Assembly: GCA_020859745.1 (NCBI GenBank)
Contig: JAJBVQ010000140.1
Span: forward strand, 1-16,510
Reading direction: 5' to 3'
DNA from: Rikenellaceae bacterium
Lineage (GTDB): Bacteria > Bacteroidota > Bacteroidia > Bacteroidales > Rikenellaceae
Length of the DNA: 16,510 nt
Within the stretch, counting starts at the first letter, position 1, and every line of letters begins with the position of its first letter. Made by a program: the position numbers and the translations under genes. The notes below the pieces were generated by a model. It saw only the letters and a program-made list of their open reading frames with translations. It was not told the origin of the DNA and ran no database searches. Positions 7,683 to 14,745 of this stretch are shown here, piece after piece.

Positions 7683-7714
7683 CAAATGTAAACAAATTTT
7701 CGAACGAACCCAAT
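7683..7714 (-). promoter_or_regulatory. Promoter of pfkA
   Basis: The minus strand has ATTG (7711-7714), 20 bases, then TACATTTG (7683-7690), a perfect TAnnTTTG. It lies 38 bases upstream of the pfkA ATG in the 98-base spacer behind the antiporter gene, giving a leader of roughly 30 bases. No hairpin terminator for the antiporter gene is seen in this spacer. Confidence 0.65.
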
Positions 7715-7742
7715 CCGCACCGGAATAAAGATAAGGATAATT

Positions 7743-9215
7743 TCAGCTTTCGCCGTCGGTGGTGGCGAACAGGTCGTACACCGTTTGGGCGTCGTCGCGG
7801 TTCTGGCTGGCGACGATAAGCCTGTCGCCGGCCTCCAGCACGGTGGACCCCGTGACGATGATGTGGTCGTCGCCGCGCCGGAGCAGGGTGATCCGTGCCC
7901 CGTCCGGGAACGGCGCATCGGACACGGGGCGCCCCACGTAGGCGTTCCCTTCGGCCACCCGGATCTCGATCAGGTCTGAGACTTCCGACGGGTCGATCTC
8001 CGGCTTCTGCCCGATCATCTTCTCCTCGGGTTCCGACACTTTCAGCCATTTGGCGAACAGGGGCAGAGTAGTCCCCTGCACCAGTATGGAGGTCAGGGAG
8101 ATGAAAAAGACGATGTTGAAGATCATCCCGGCTTTGTCGACCCCGGCGATCAGCGGATAGGTGGCGAACACGATCGGCACGGCGCCGCGAAGCCCCACCC
8201 ACGATATGAAAGTCTTGCTGCGCAGCGGCATCTTGAAGAACAGCAGCGAAAGGAAAACGCTGACCGGCCGCGCCACGAGAATCATAAAGGCGGACACCAG
8301 CAGTCCGGCCCCGATTACCGGGACGATCTGGCTCGGGAAGACGAGCAGCCCCAGCGTCAGGAACAGGATGATCTGCATGAGCCAGGCGAAACCGTCGAAG
8401 AAGCTGAGCATGGCAGCCCGGTGCGGTATCTTGTGGTTGCCGAGCCACAGGGCGGAGAGGTAGACGGCGAGGAATCCGTTGCCGCCGATCTTGTCGGTGG
8501 CGGCATAGGTGAAGTACATCAGGGCGATGATCATCACCGAGTACAGCCCCATGTAACCGAGTTTGATGTGCCGGGCGATCCAAACCATGGCGATCCCGAA
8601 CAGGATACCGGCCACGCCGCCCACGACGATTTGGATGAAAAAGTCGGTGACCGCACCGGTCAGCGATGCGGCCGGGTTCATGACCAGCCCCAGGCAGGCG
8701 ATGGTCAGCAGGTAGGCCATCGGGTCGTTACTACCGCTCTCGAATTCGAGGATCGGGCGAAGGTTGTATTTGAGCCGGAGGCTTTTGGAGCGCAGGATGG
8801 AAAAGACCGCCGCCGCGTCGGTGGAGGATACGATGGAGCCTAAGAGCAATCCTTCGAATAGCGAGAATCCCGGTACGACCCAGTGGACGAACAGTCCGGT
8901 GGAGATGGCGGTCAGCAACACGCCCGCGGTCGAGAGGATGACCCCCTGCCACATCACCGGCCGCACGGTCTTCCATTCGGTGTCCAGACCGCCGGAGAAG
9001 AGGATGAAGTTCAGGGCGATCACGCCGATGAACTGGGCGATGGCGGGGTTGTTGAAGTTGATTCCCCCGATGCCGTCGGTTCCGGCGAGCATGCCTACTG
9101 CCAAGAACAACACCAAGGCGGGAATGCCGTATTTATAGGCCCGTTGGCCGGCCAATATGCTGACAAATAGGAGAACCGAGCCGATCAGGATGATGTTTCC
9201 GGAGGTGATGTTCAT
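7743..9215 (-). CDS. Potassium/proton antiporter, CPA1 family with C-terminal TrkA_C domain (CvrA/NhaP2-like)
   Basis: CvrA/NhaP2-type proteins exchange cytoplasmic K+ (or Na+) for protons across the inner membrane and help with pH and osmotic control. The 490-residue sequence has about 12 hydrophobic segments up to residue 390, the CPA1 motif SSTDAAAVF (130-138) and the ion-site motif FESGSNDPMA (158-167, Asn163-Asp164). After a hydrophilic linker, residues about 412-487 form a TrkA_C (RCK_C) regulatory domain (LIEIRVAEGNAYVG ... DRLIVAS), which likely binds a small ligand. The ATG at 9213-9215 precedes the first membrane segment. Upstream, 74 bases separate it from the DoxX-like gene; it may have its own promoter. 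Ion selectivity (K+ versus Na+) cannot be settled from sequence. Confidence 0.9.
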   Translation of the reverse strand: MNITSGNIILIGSVLLFVSILAGQRAYKYGIPALVLFLAVGMLAGTDGIGGINFNNPAIAQFIGVIALNFILFSGGLDTEWKTVRPVMWQGVILSTAGVLLTAISTGLFVHWVVPGFSLFEGLLLGSIVSSTDAAAVFSILRSKSLRLKYNLRPILEFESGSNDPMAYLLTIACLGLVMNPAASLTGAVTDFFIQIVVGGVAGILFGIAMVWIARHIKLGYMGLYSVMIIALMYFTYAATDKIGGNGFLAVYLSALWLGNHKIPHRAAMLSFFDGFAWLMQIILFLTLGLLVFPSQIVPVIGAGLLVSAFMILVARPVSVFLSLLFFKMPLRSKTFISWVGLRGAVPIVFATYPLIAGVDKAGMIFNIVFFISLTSILVQGTTLPLFAKWLKVSEPEEKMIGQKPEIDPSEVSDLIEIRVAEGNAYVGRPVSDAPFPDGARITLLRRGDDHIIVTGSTVLEAGDRLIVASQNRDDAQTVYDLFATTDGES

Positions 9216-9244
9216 GCGCCGTACAGAATGGGTTGGTAAGTTCG

Positions 9245-9276
9245 CTAATTTAGCAAAAATTACGCCAACTACCTAA
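9245..9276 (-). promoter_or_regulatory. Possible promoter of the antiporter gene
   Basis: On the minus strand TTAG (9273-9276), 20 bases, then TAAATTAG (9245-9252). Both boxes deviate from the consensus (TTTG and TAnnTTTG). Position, 30 bases before the ATG, is right. Read-through from the upstream suf-tmk unit is the alternative, since no terminator hairpin is visible in the 74-base spacer. Confidence 0.35.
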
Positions 9277-9289
9277 GCCGGCTCCGCAT

Positions 9290-10537
9290 TTACCGAACAT
9301 AAGTCCGTATCGTCGATACGGCGATCAGGGCGATGGCCAGTGCGAAAAGCAGTACCAGCAGCTCCTCGCGTTCGATGCGGTCGTCGGTCAGCACGTTGCT
9401 CAGCGGGTCGTGGTCGGTCTCTTTCCAGCGCGGCAGGCGGTTCATCGACCATTTGCCCATAATCGTTCCGTCGTGGAGTAGGATGGCGCCTCCGGTACGG
9501 TGCTGGATCATGGTGTGGAGCACCGTGTAGTCGCTGCCCAGCGGTTCGATGCCGTTCTCGGCCAGCGTGGCGGGCAGCGGGGTGGCGCTCAGCGCTACCG
9601 CCCGTCCGCCGTATCGGTGGATGTAGGCCGCCAGTGCGAACATCTCCGGCTCGTAGCGCGGGTCGTAGTCGTTCACCACGAAAAGCAGGGTATAGCCTTT
9701 GCGTTCCAGGATCTCGGCCGAACGGTCGATGTTCTCTTCGAACATCGGCACGGTCTTGATCTCCGGCGCGGCGCTCTGGCCGACGGTCCGGGTATCCACG
9801 TACTCCCAGCGCGAGGAGTCGTACCAGGTGGTATCCTCGATGCTGAAATCGTGCAGTTTGCCGGTCTGTTTGTCTTTGTATATCAGCACGGTCTGCGTGT
9901 CGTTCCGGTGCACGGTCATGGCGTGGGGGATATTGACCCCGACTTTGAACGGCGTGGGATCGATTGGGGGCAGGTAACTGTAGCAATAGATGCTCAGCCC
10001 CAGGCTCACCGGCACCAGCACGGCATAGGTGATCGCCGTCCGCAGGGGCGACGGGTTAAGTTTCCGCTGGCTGTTCCGCGCCACGAACACGATGACGGCG
10101 AAGGGGTAGAATATGAGGTTTTTGAAAAAGGTCTCCCAGTTGGTCAGGTGCACCAGGTCGCCGAAGCAGCCGCAGTCGCTGACCGGGTTGGCGATGGCCA
10201 GCCACAGGGTCAGGAGGGTGAAAAAGGTCATCCCGATAAAGGCCAGCCATGCCGCCACGCGCCGCGATATGCCGCTCAGCAGCATAAACCCGACCATCAG
10301 CTCCAGCGACGGGAGCAGGATGGCGCCGATGTCGTCGAAGATCCGCAGGAAATCGAGCCCCATGGCGGAAAAGTACTCGCCCAGCTTGATGGAGAGGCCG
10401 AAAGGGTCGATGGCTTTCGAAGCCCCGGAAAGGATGAACAGGGCGGCCAGATGATACCGCGCTACGGTGACCAGCTTGCCGGAGATGTGGTGTGCGGCTT
10501 TCGGGTGGCGTTCTTTAAAGGTGTCGAGAAATTTCAT
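9290..10537 (-). CDS. BT_3928-like DoxX/MauE-type membrane protein with thioredoxin-like soluble part
   Basis: The 415-residue protein has about five hydrophobic segments in its first half (about 25-45, 68-92, 96-118, 135-152 and 166-188) in the DoxX/MauE arrangement, with the conserved DCGCFGD motif (Cys122, Cys124) after the third. A soluble part of about 200 residues, probably periplasmic, follows; segments such as YTLLFVVNDYDPRYEP and ILLHDGTIMGKW suggest a thioredoxin-like fold, but it contains no cysteine. A final membrane helix covers about 388-408. MauE/DoxX relatives take part in thiol redox or membrane quinone chemistry; the role here is unknown. The ATG at 10535-10537 was preferred to the TTG six bases upstream. 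The start overlaps the tmk end by 23 bases, so the two are co-transcribed. Confidence 0.8.
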   Translation of the reverse strand: MKFLDTFKERHPKAAHHISGKLVTVARYHLAALFILSGASKAIDPFGLSIKLGEYFSAMGLDFLRIFDDIGAILLPSLELMVGFMLLSGISRRVAAWLAFIGMTFFTLLTLWLAIANPVSDCGCFGDLVHLTNWETFFKNLIFYPFAVIVFVARNSQRKLNPSPLRTAITYAVLVPVSLGLSIYCYSYLPPIDPTPFKVGVNIPHAMTVHRNDTQTVLIYKDKQTGKLHDFSIEDTTWYDSSRWEYVDTRTVGQSAAPEIKTVPMFEENIDRSAEILERKGYTLLFVVNDYDPRYEPEMFALAAYIHRYGGRAVALSATPLPATLAENGIEPLGSDYTVLHTMIQHRTGGAILLHDGTIMGKWSMNRLPRWKETDHDPLSNVLTDDRIEREELLVLLFALAIALIAVSTIRTYVR

Positions 10538-11207
10538 CGGCAATCTTGTTGAATATCGATTCGGGTTCGAGCATGGCTCCTGTCTCCGGGTCTTCGCAGC
10601 CGATCACCCGGAAATCCGGGTCTTCCTGTGCGCAGGAGAGATAGACTTCGCGCACGTTCCGTTGCAGGGTCAGTGATGCCTCGTGGATGTCCTGTTTACC
10701 GTTGAGGTAGTCGCGGTCGTCGCCGGCGCGCTGTTCGGCCAGCTTCTTTTCCGTGAAGGCGAAAGGTACGTCGAGGAACAGAGACAGGTCGGGTTTCGGT
10801 ATATCGTTGTGCTTGTATTCGAGGTCTAAAATCCACTTCTTGAGCCTGGTACGCTCTTCTGAAACGGAGACCGGCGGAAGTTTTGCGCACTGGTAGGCGA
10901 TGTTGGAATAGACGTACCTGTCCACGATCACCACCTTGCCGTCGGCAAGCCAGCCCCGGATCATGGCGGCAGCCTCCTGCCGGTCGCCGGCATAGATCAG
11001 CGCCACCAGATAAGGATTAACCTGGTCCAACGCCCCCAGCTCGCCCCGCAGGAAACGGGCGACGAGATCGCCGTACACCGGCGCGTCGAAACGGGGAAAA
11101 TGGAGGTATTCGACGCTTTTTCCGTACTTGGCTTCGAACATCCGGCGCATCAGGGCCACCTGTGTGGATTTGCCTGCGCCGTCGAGCCCTTCGATCACGA
11201 TGAACAT
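10515..11207 (-). CDS. tmk: Thymidylate kinase (dTMP kinase)
   Basis: The enzyme phosphorylates dTMP to dTDP for DNA synthesis. The 230-residue protein starts MFIVIEGLDGAGKST, with the P-loop at residues 7-15, followed by the HFPRFDAPVYG substrate segment, IYAGDRQE, and the DRY motif in VIVDRYVYSNIAYQ. A LID-like stretch with AEQRAGDDRDYL follows. The ATG at 11205-11207 is chosen because the P-loop then sits at the usual place; an in-frame extension of 60 residues upstream has low-complexity, non-homologous sequence from the spacer. The gene lies 187 bases behind sufS and overlaps the BT_3928-like gene. Slightly longer than the common 205-215 residues, as in other Bacteroidota. Confidence 0.92.
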   Translation of the reverse strand: MFIVIEGLDGAGKSTQVALMRRMFEAKYGKSVEYLHFPRFDAPVYGDLVARFLRGELGALDQVNPYLVALIYAGDRQEAAAMIRGWLADGKVVIVDRYVYSNIAYQCAKLPPVSVSEERTRLKKWILDLEYKHNDIPKPDLSLFLDVPFAFTEKKLAEQRAGDDRDYLNGKQDIHEASLTLQRNVREVYLSCAQEDPDFRVIGCEDPETGAMLEPESIFNKIADEISRHL

Positions 11208-11394
11208 ATATGATTTTGGTTGTTTCTGAGGTGTTATTGCTGATTCGAGGTCATTCCTAGATCCTTGTCGTACGCCGGGAAATTCGTCTTTGGGCGTGGC
11301 GCGCAGCGTAGGGAACTGCCCTGCGCGAGCGGCGTTCGCATTCTTGCGGCGCAGCGTGAAAATTGAAACCGCCTCAAAGTCCGCCAAAGGAGAA
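11208..11394. other. Spacer between sufS and tmk, GC-rich, no gene recognised
   Basis: These 187 bases have a GC-rich half next to sufS and an AT-rich half next to tmk. The minus frame is open through it in phase with tmk, but the translated peptide resembles nothing known and lacks a plausible start. GCGCAGCGT occurs at 11301-11309 and 11349-11357 (plus strand) and again in the sufD-sufS spacer. No TAnnTTTG and no T-tailed hairpin was found, so tmk probably depends on read-through from sufS. Confidence 0.6.
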
Positions 11395-12618
11395 TTACCG
11401 CAGCATGGCCGCAGCTTTCTTAATCGCCGCCACGGCGGTGTCGATCTCTTCTTCGGTGTTGTACAGGCCGATGGAGAGCCGGCACATGGCGGTGATGCCG
11501 TAGTGGGTCATCACCGGCTCGGCGCAATGGGTTCCGGTGCGCAGAGCCACGCCCAGCTTATCGACGATCATGCCGATGTCCGCCGGATGTGTCCCGTCTA
11601 CCGTGAACGAAACGATCGGGCTTTTGCCCGGCACAGTCCCGTATATTCTCAGGCCGGGGATCTCGCTTTGGAGAAGGGTAGTGGCCCGTTCCAGCAAGGC
11701 GTTTTCATGGTTGTGAATCCATGCCTGATCCAGGGTGTCGAGGTATCCGATAGCCGCCCCCAATCCGATGGCGCCGATGTAGTTCGACGTCCCCGCCTCG
11801 AATTTCAGCGGCAGTTCGGCAAAGGTAGTCCCCAGCGGCAAAGTGACGGTGCCGACCATATCCCCGCCGCCCATGTAGGGAGGCAGTGCGGCCAGCCATT
11901 TCTCCTTACCGTACAGCACGCCGATCCCGGTCGGCCCGTAGAGCTTGTGCCCCGAAAAAGCATAAAAATCGCAGTCCAAAGCCTGCACGTCCGTCTTGTG
12001 GTGCACGATCCCCTGGCAACCGTCCACCAGCACCGGAATATCGTGCGCATGGGCGGTGTCGATAATAGATCTGAGATCGGGCATAGTCCCCAATACATTG
12101 GATGCCTGCGTCACCGCCACGATCCGGGTTCGTTCGTCGAGCATTCCCGGCAGCAGATCCAGCCGCAGCTGTCCCGCGTCGTCGAACGGCAATATCCGCA
12201 GCTCCGCCCCCCTCCGTTCCGCCGCGAATTGCCACGGCACGATGTTGGAGTGGTGCTCCATCTCGGTGATCAGGATATTGTCCCCCTGCCGGATGTATTT
12301 CTCGCTGAAAGAGCTGGCTACCAGGTTGATCGACTGTGTGGCCCCGCTGGTGAATACGATCTCCCGAGCGGAAGACGCGTTCAGCAGCGCCCGCACCTGT
12401 TCCCTCGCCCCTTCGTACCGCGCCGTGGTCTCCTCGGCCATATAGTGTATCCCCCGGTGGATATTGGCGTTGAGGGTGCGGTGCAGGTCGTTCACGGTGC
12501 GGATGACGACCTCGGGCTTTTGCGCCGTGGCCGCGGTGTCCAGATAGACGAGCGGCTTCCCGTTCACCTCCGAGGAGAGGATGGGAAAATCGGAACGTAT
12601 CTCAGCGAGGGTTTTCAT
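11395..12618 (-). CDS. sufS: Cysteine desulfurase SufS
   Basis: SufS is a PLP enzyme that takes sulfur from cysteine, leaving alanine, and passes it as persulfide to the SufBCD scaffold. The 407 residues are a full-length group II desulfurase: EMEHHSN with His122 stacking on PLP, DG at 199-200, the PLP lysine Lys225 in FSGHKLYGPTG, and the catalytic Cys365 in RTGTHCAEPVM, set in a short loop as in SufS rather than IscS. The usual second His in this loop (HHC) is Thr-His-Cys here. The ATG at 12616-12618 gives MKTLAEIRSDFPIL, a normal start. It follows sufD after an unusually long 205-base spacer with a candidate promoter. No sufE or sufU is in view. Confidence 0.95.
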   Translation of the reverse strand: MKTLAEIRSDFPILSSEVNGKPLVYLDTAATAQKPEVVIRTVNDLHRTLNANIHRGIHYMAEETTARYEGAREQVRALLNASSAREIVFTSGATQSINLVASSFSEKYIRQGDNILITEMEHHSNIVPWQFAAERRGAELRILPFDDAGQLRLDLLPGMLDERTRIVAVTQASNVLGTMPDLRSIIDTAHAHDIPVLVDGCQGIVHHKTDVQALDCDFYAFSGHKLYGPTGIGVLYGKEKWLAALPPYMGGGDMVGTVTLPLGTTFAELPLKFEAGTSNYIGAIGLGAAIGYLDTLDQAWIHNHENALLERATTLLQSEIPGLRIYGTVPGKSPIVSFTVDGTHPADIGMIVDKLGVALRTGTHCAEPVMTHYGITAMCRLSIGLYNTEEEIDTAVAAIKKAAAMLR

Positions 12619-12686
12619 AATTTTATGAATATATGATTATTCCGTCGATTTTGGCATGTATCGGTATAGCGCCGTCGCTTCGTTTC

Positions 12687-12729
12687 CCGCGTCAGCGGTG
12701 GCCTCGGTGCGCAGCGTCCGCGTTAGCGG
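12687..12729. repeat. Pair of 12-base near-identical hairpin-forming repeats
   Basis: On the plus strand CCGCGTCAGCGG (12687-12698) and CCGCGTTAGCGG (12718-12729) differ at one base and lie 31 bases apart, start to start. Each can fold into a 4-base-pair CCGC/GCGG hairpin with a 4-base loop. They lie in the presumed sufS leader. Confidence 0.55.
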
Positions 12730-12752
12730 GCGCCAGGGGGCGCGCCCGAGGG

Positions 12753-12785
12753 CAAAGTTAGTTCCCCGCGGGTTCCTTCTTGAAA
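12753..12785 (-). promoter_or_regulatory. Candidate internal promoter for sufS-tmk-BT_3928-like gene
   Basis: The minus strand has TTTC (12782-12785), 21 bases, then TAACTTTG (12753-12760), a perfect TAnnTTTG followed by C as is common in the phylum. The predicted transcript would begin near 12747 and carry a leader of about 130 GC-rich bases before sufS. The -33 element deviates at its last base, as in the sufB promoter. Confidence 0.5.
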
Positions 12786-12823
12786 GAAAAAACAGTATCG
12801 AAGGTATAATTAAAAACCGACGG

Positions 12824-13924
12824 TTAAATATTTTGCAGTCGTTTTGCGACTTTGTCGTGTAGCAAATGACCGAGGTCTTCGATGTGGCTGTGGTCGATGA
12901 TCTCGTCGATAAAGCCTTCGATTTGCAGCCGTTTCGCCGCGTCGAGGCCGATCCCGCGCTGGCGCATGTAGTAGATGGCTTCCGGGTCGAGCCGCCCAAT
13001 GGTAGCCCCGTGGTTGCACTTCACGTCGTCGGCGTAAATTTCAAGCTGCGGCCGTGTGTCGATCTTCGCCTTGTCGCTCAGGACGATATTGTGGTTCTCT
13101 TGCAAAGCGACCGTCTTCTGGGCGTCCTTCGCCACATAGATATGCCCGGTGAAGATCCCGTGCGACTCGTCCTCGGCTACGCCTTTGAACAGCTGGTTGC
13201 TGTTGCAGTGCGGCACGGCGTGGTGCATCCGGATGTAGTTGTCGCAGTGCTGCATCCCGTCGGTGATATATACCCCTTCCAGGTTGCACTCGGCCCCCTC
13301 TTCCGCCAGAGTGACGAACTGGTTCCGCCGCAGGTAGTCGTTATCGAGGTCGATGGTGGTCGTTTTCACGTGCGAATCCCGGTGTTGGCTGTTCAGCAGG
13401 GTCCCGAAATAGGCCGCCTGCGTCTCCGCGATCTCGATGATCTCCACGTTCGCCCCGGCCGCCGCCTCGATGCAGGTCAGGACGTTGATAACGCCCTTGC
13501 CGGTCTCCGGTGCGGGATGGTGGTACACCACGATGCGCACGCTGGCGTTCCTTCCCACGCGCACGGCATTGCGCTGCACGTATTTGCCCGCTTTCCCGGC
13601 GGGGGAGGGATAGCGGAAATGCACATACAGCGTGCCTTCCGCCAGGAAATTGTCCGGAATGTCGATCCGGACGCCTTGCACCTGGCTCTCCGGCGTTCCG
13701 AGGTTATCCGCGACCAGAGGGTCGTCCGTGATGGCTCCCCCCGCTTTGGCGAAAATTTCCGCCAGCTCCGCCGCTGTCACCGCCGATTTACGGCAAAGGT
13801 TGGCCGCCGCTTCGGTTTCGATTTCCGCCAATGCGGGGGAGAGTCCGCCCTCGCCCGAAAGCGACGGGTCGGTGAGCCGCGCCAGCGGTGTGTATTTATA
13901 GCGTTCTTTCAGGATTCTGTCCAT
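12824..13924 (-). CDS. sufD: Fe-S cluster assembly protein SufD
   Basis: SufD joins SufB and SufC2 in the cytoplasmic SufBC2D scaffold and is needed for iron entry. The 366 residues end in the family core: a beta-helix region (about 110-300), the block CNHGATIGRLDPEAIYYM near 300-320, and a C-terminal helical part (RGIGLDAAKRLQIEGFIDEII) which contacts SufC. At 366 residues it is shorter than the usual 420-450; the missing part is in the N-terminal helical domain. The start ATG at 13922-13924 is 13 bases after the sufC stop; nothing in frame further upstream suggests a longer form. Its stop is followed by the 205-base spacer before sufS. Confidence 0.92.
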   Translation of the reverse strand: MDRILKERYKYTPLARLTDPSLSGEGGLSPALAEIETEAAANLCRKSAVTAAELAEIFAKAGGAITDDPLVADNLGTPESQVQGVRIDIPDNFLAEGTLYVHFRYPSPAGKAGKYVQRNAVRVGRNASVRIVVYHHPAPETGKGVINVLTCIEAAAGANVEIIEIAETQAAYFGTLLNSQHRDSHVKTTTIDLDNDYLRRNQFVTLAEEGAECNLEGVYITDGMQHCDNYIRMHHAVPHCNSNQLFKGVAEDESHGIFTGHIYVAKDAQKTVALQENHNIVLSDKAKIDTRPQLEIYADDVKCNHGATIGRLDPEAIYYMRQRGIGLDAAKRLQIEGFIDEIIDHSHIEDLGHLLHDKVAKRLQNI

Positions 13925-13937
13925 AGTCGTGGTGCGG

Positions 13938-14714
13938 TTATTCTTTGTCGCCGTATTGCCGGATCAGCCAGTCGTAGCCGCGCTCTTCCAGCTCCTGCGC
14001 CAGCTCTTTGCCCGCCGAGTAGATGATGCGACCGTGGTAGAGTACGTGCACGTAGTCCGGCACGATGTACTCCAGCAGGCGTTGGTAGTGGGTGATGACG
14101 ACCGTGGCGTTGTCCGGCCGTTTGAGTCTGGCCACGCCGGTGGCCACCACGCGCAGGGCGTCGATGTCCAGCCCGCTGTCCGTTTCGTCCAACACGGCCA
14201 GTTTCGGTTCGAGCATTGCCATCTGGAAGATCTCGTTGCGTTTCTTCTCGCCGCCCGAAAAGCCCTCGTTCACGGCCCGGTTCATCAGTTTATCGCCCAG
14301 CTCGACGATCTCGCTTTTCTGGCGCATCAGCCGCAGGAAATCCCCGGACGAGATCGGCTCTTCGCCCCGGAAGGCCCGTTGCTGGTTCATCGCCAGCCGC
14401 AGGAAATTGGCCATCGAAACGCCCGGAATCTCCACCGGGTACTGGAACCCGAGGAACAGTCCCATGGCGGCCCGCTCTTCGATACTCATCTCCAGCAGGT
14501 TTTTGCCCAGGAAGGTCACCGTCCCTTCGGTCACCGTAAACCGTTCGTTACCCGCCAGCACCGATGCCAGGGTCGATTTTCCCGACCCGTTCGGCCCCAT
14601 GATGGCGTGCACCTCGCCGGCGTTGACCGTCAGGTCGATGCCTTTGAGTATCTCTTTCCCTTCGTCCGCCACCGTGGCGTGCAGGTTCTTGATCTCCAAT
14701 ATATTCTGGCTCAT
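13938..14714 (-). CDS. sufC: Fe-S cluster assembly ATPase SufC
   Basis: SufC is the soluble ABC-type ATPase of the SufBC2D complex; ATP binding drives conformational change for cluster assembly. The 258 residues show Walker A GPNGSGKST (40-48), the Q-loop in FLGFQYPVEIPGV, the SufC-type signature FSGGEKKRNEI, Walker B LAVLDETDSGLD, and the H-loop in VVITHYQRLL. These SufC-specific variants (EKKRNE, DETDSGLD) exclude a transporter ATPase. The ATG at 14712-14714 is 31 bases behind the sufB stop. Full length. Confidence 0.97.
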   Translation of the reverse strand: MSQNILEIKNLHATVADEGKEILKGIDLTVNAGEVHAIMGPNGSGKSTLASVLAGNERFTVTEGTVTFLGKNLLEMSIEERAAMGLFLGFQYPVEIPGVSMANFLRLAMNQQRAFRGEEPISSGDFLRLMRQKSEIVELGDKLMNRAVNEGFSGGEKKRNEIFQMAMLEPKLAVLDETDSGLDIDALRVVATGVARLKRPDNATVVITHYQRLLEYIVPDYVHVLYHGRIIYSAGKELAQELEERGYDWLIRQYGDKE

Positions 14715-14745
14715 ATCTCGTATCTGTTTTCTTAGTCGTTGTGAT

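Larger units (their letters stand above)
12619..12823. other. Spacer between sufD and sufS with structured GC-rich leader
   Basis: This is the longest gene-free stretch in the window. Next to the sufD stop (minus direction) it is AT-rich with a very weak hairpin followed by TTTTTAATT. Then come a candidate promoter, a very GC-rich block of about 100 bases with palindromes (CCCGCGGGG near 12764, GGGCGCGCCC near 12743-12752) and two near-identical 12-mers, and finally an AT-rich end before the sufS ATG. Open frames cross it on both strands but none has a credible start or family. It may be a structured mRNA leader or a dispersed intergenic repeat. Confidence 0.6.

Noticed and set aside
7743..8583. 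Arg/Pro-rich minus-strand frame (7663-8583) inside the antiporter gene
   Set aside because: It is an out-of-frame reading of the antiporter gene without motifs.
9216..9289. AGCCGGCT palindrome as a terminator behind the DoxX-like gene
   Set aside because: The palindrome is short and overlaps the coding end, and no T-run follows it.
11208..11387. 60-residue extension of thymidylate kinase
   Set aside because: It would place the P-loop far from the N-terminus, unlike all family members, and comes from spacer sequence.
12656..12862. Small frame of 68 residues on the plus strand across the sufD-sufS spacer
   Set aside because: It runs into sufD antisense, has no family resemblance or upstream promoter, and is better explained by the GC-rich spacer; it is reported as a possible repeat instead.
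11290..14026. Long plus-strand frames opposite sufS (11290-12636) and sufD (12866-14026)
   Set aside because: Same codon-bias effect; the minus-strand genes carry all family motifs.
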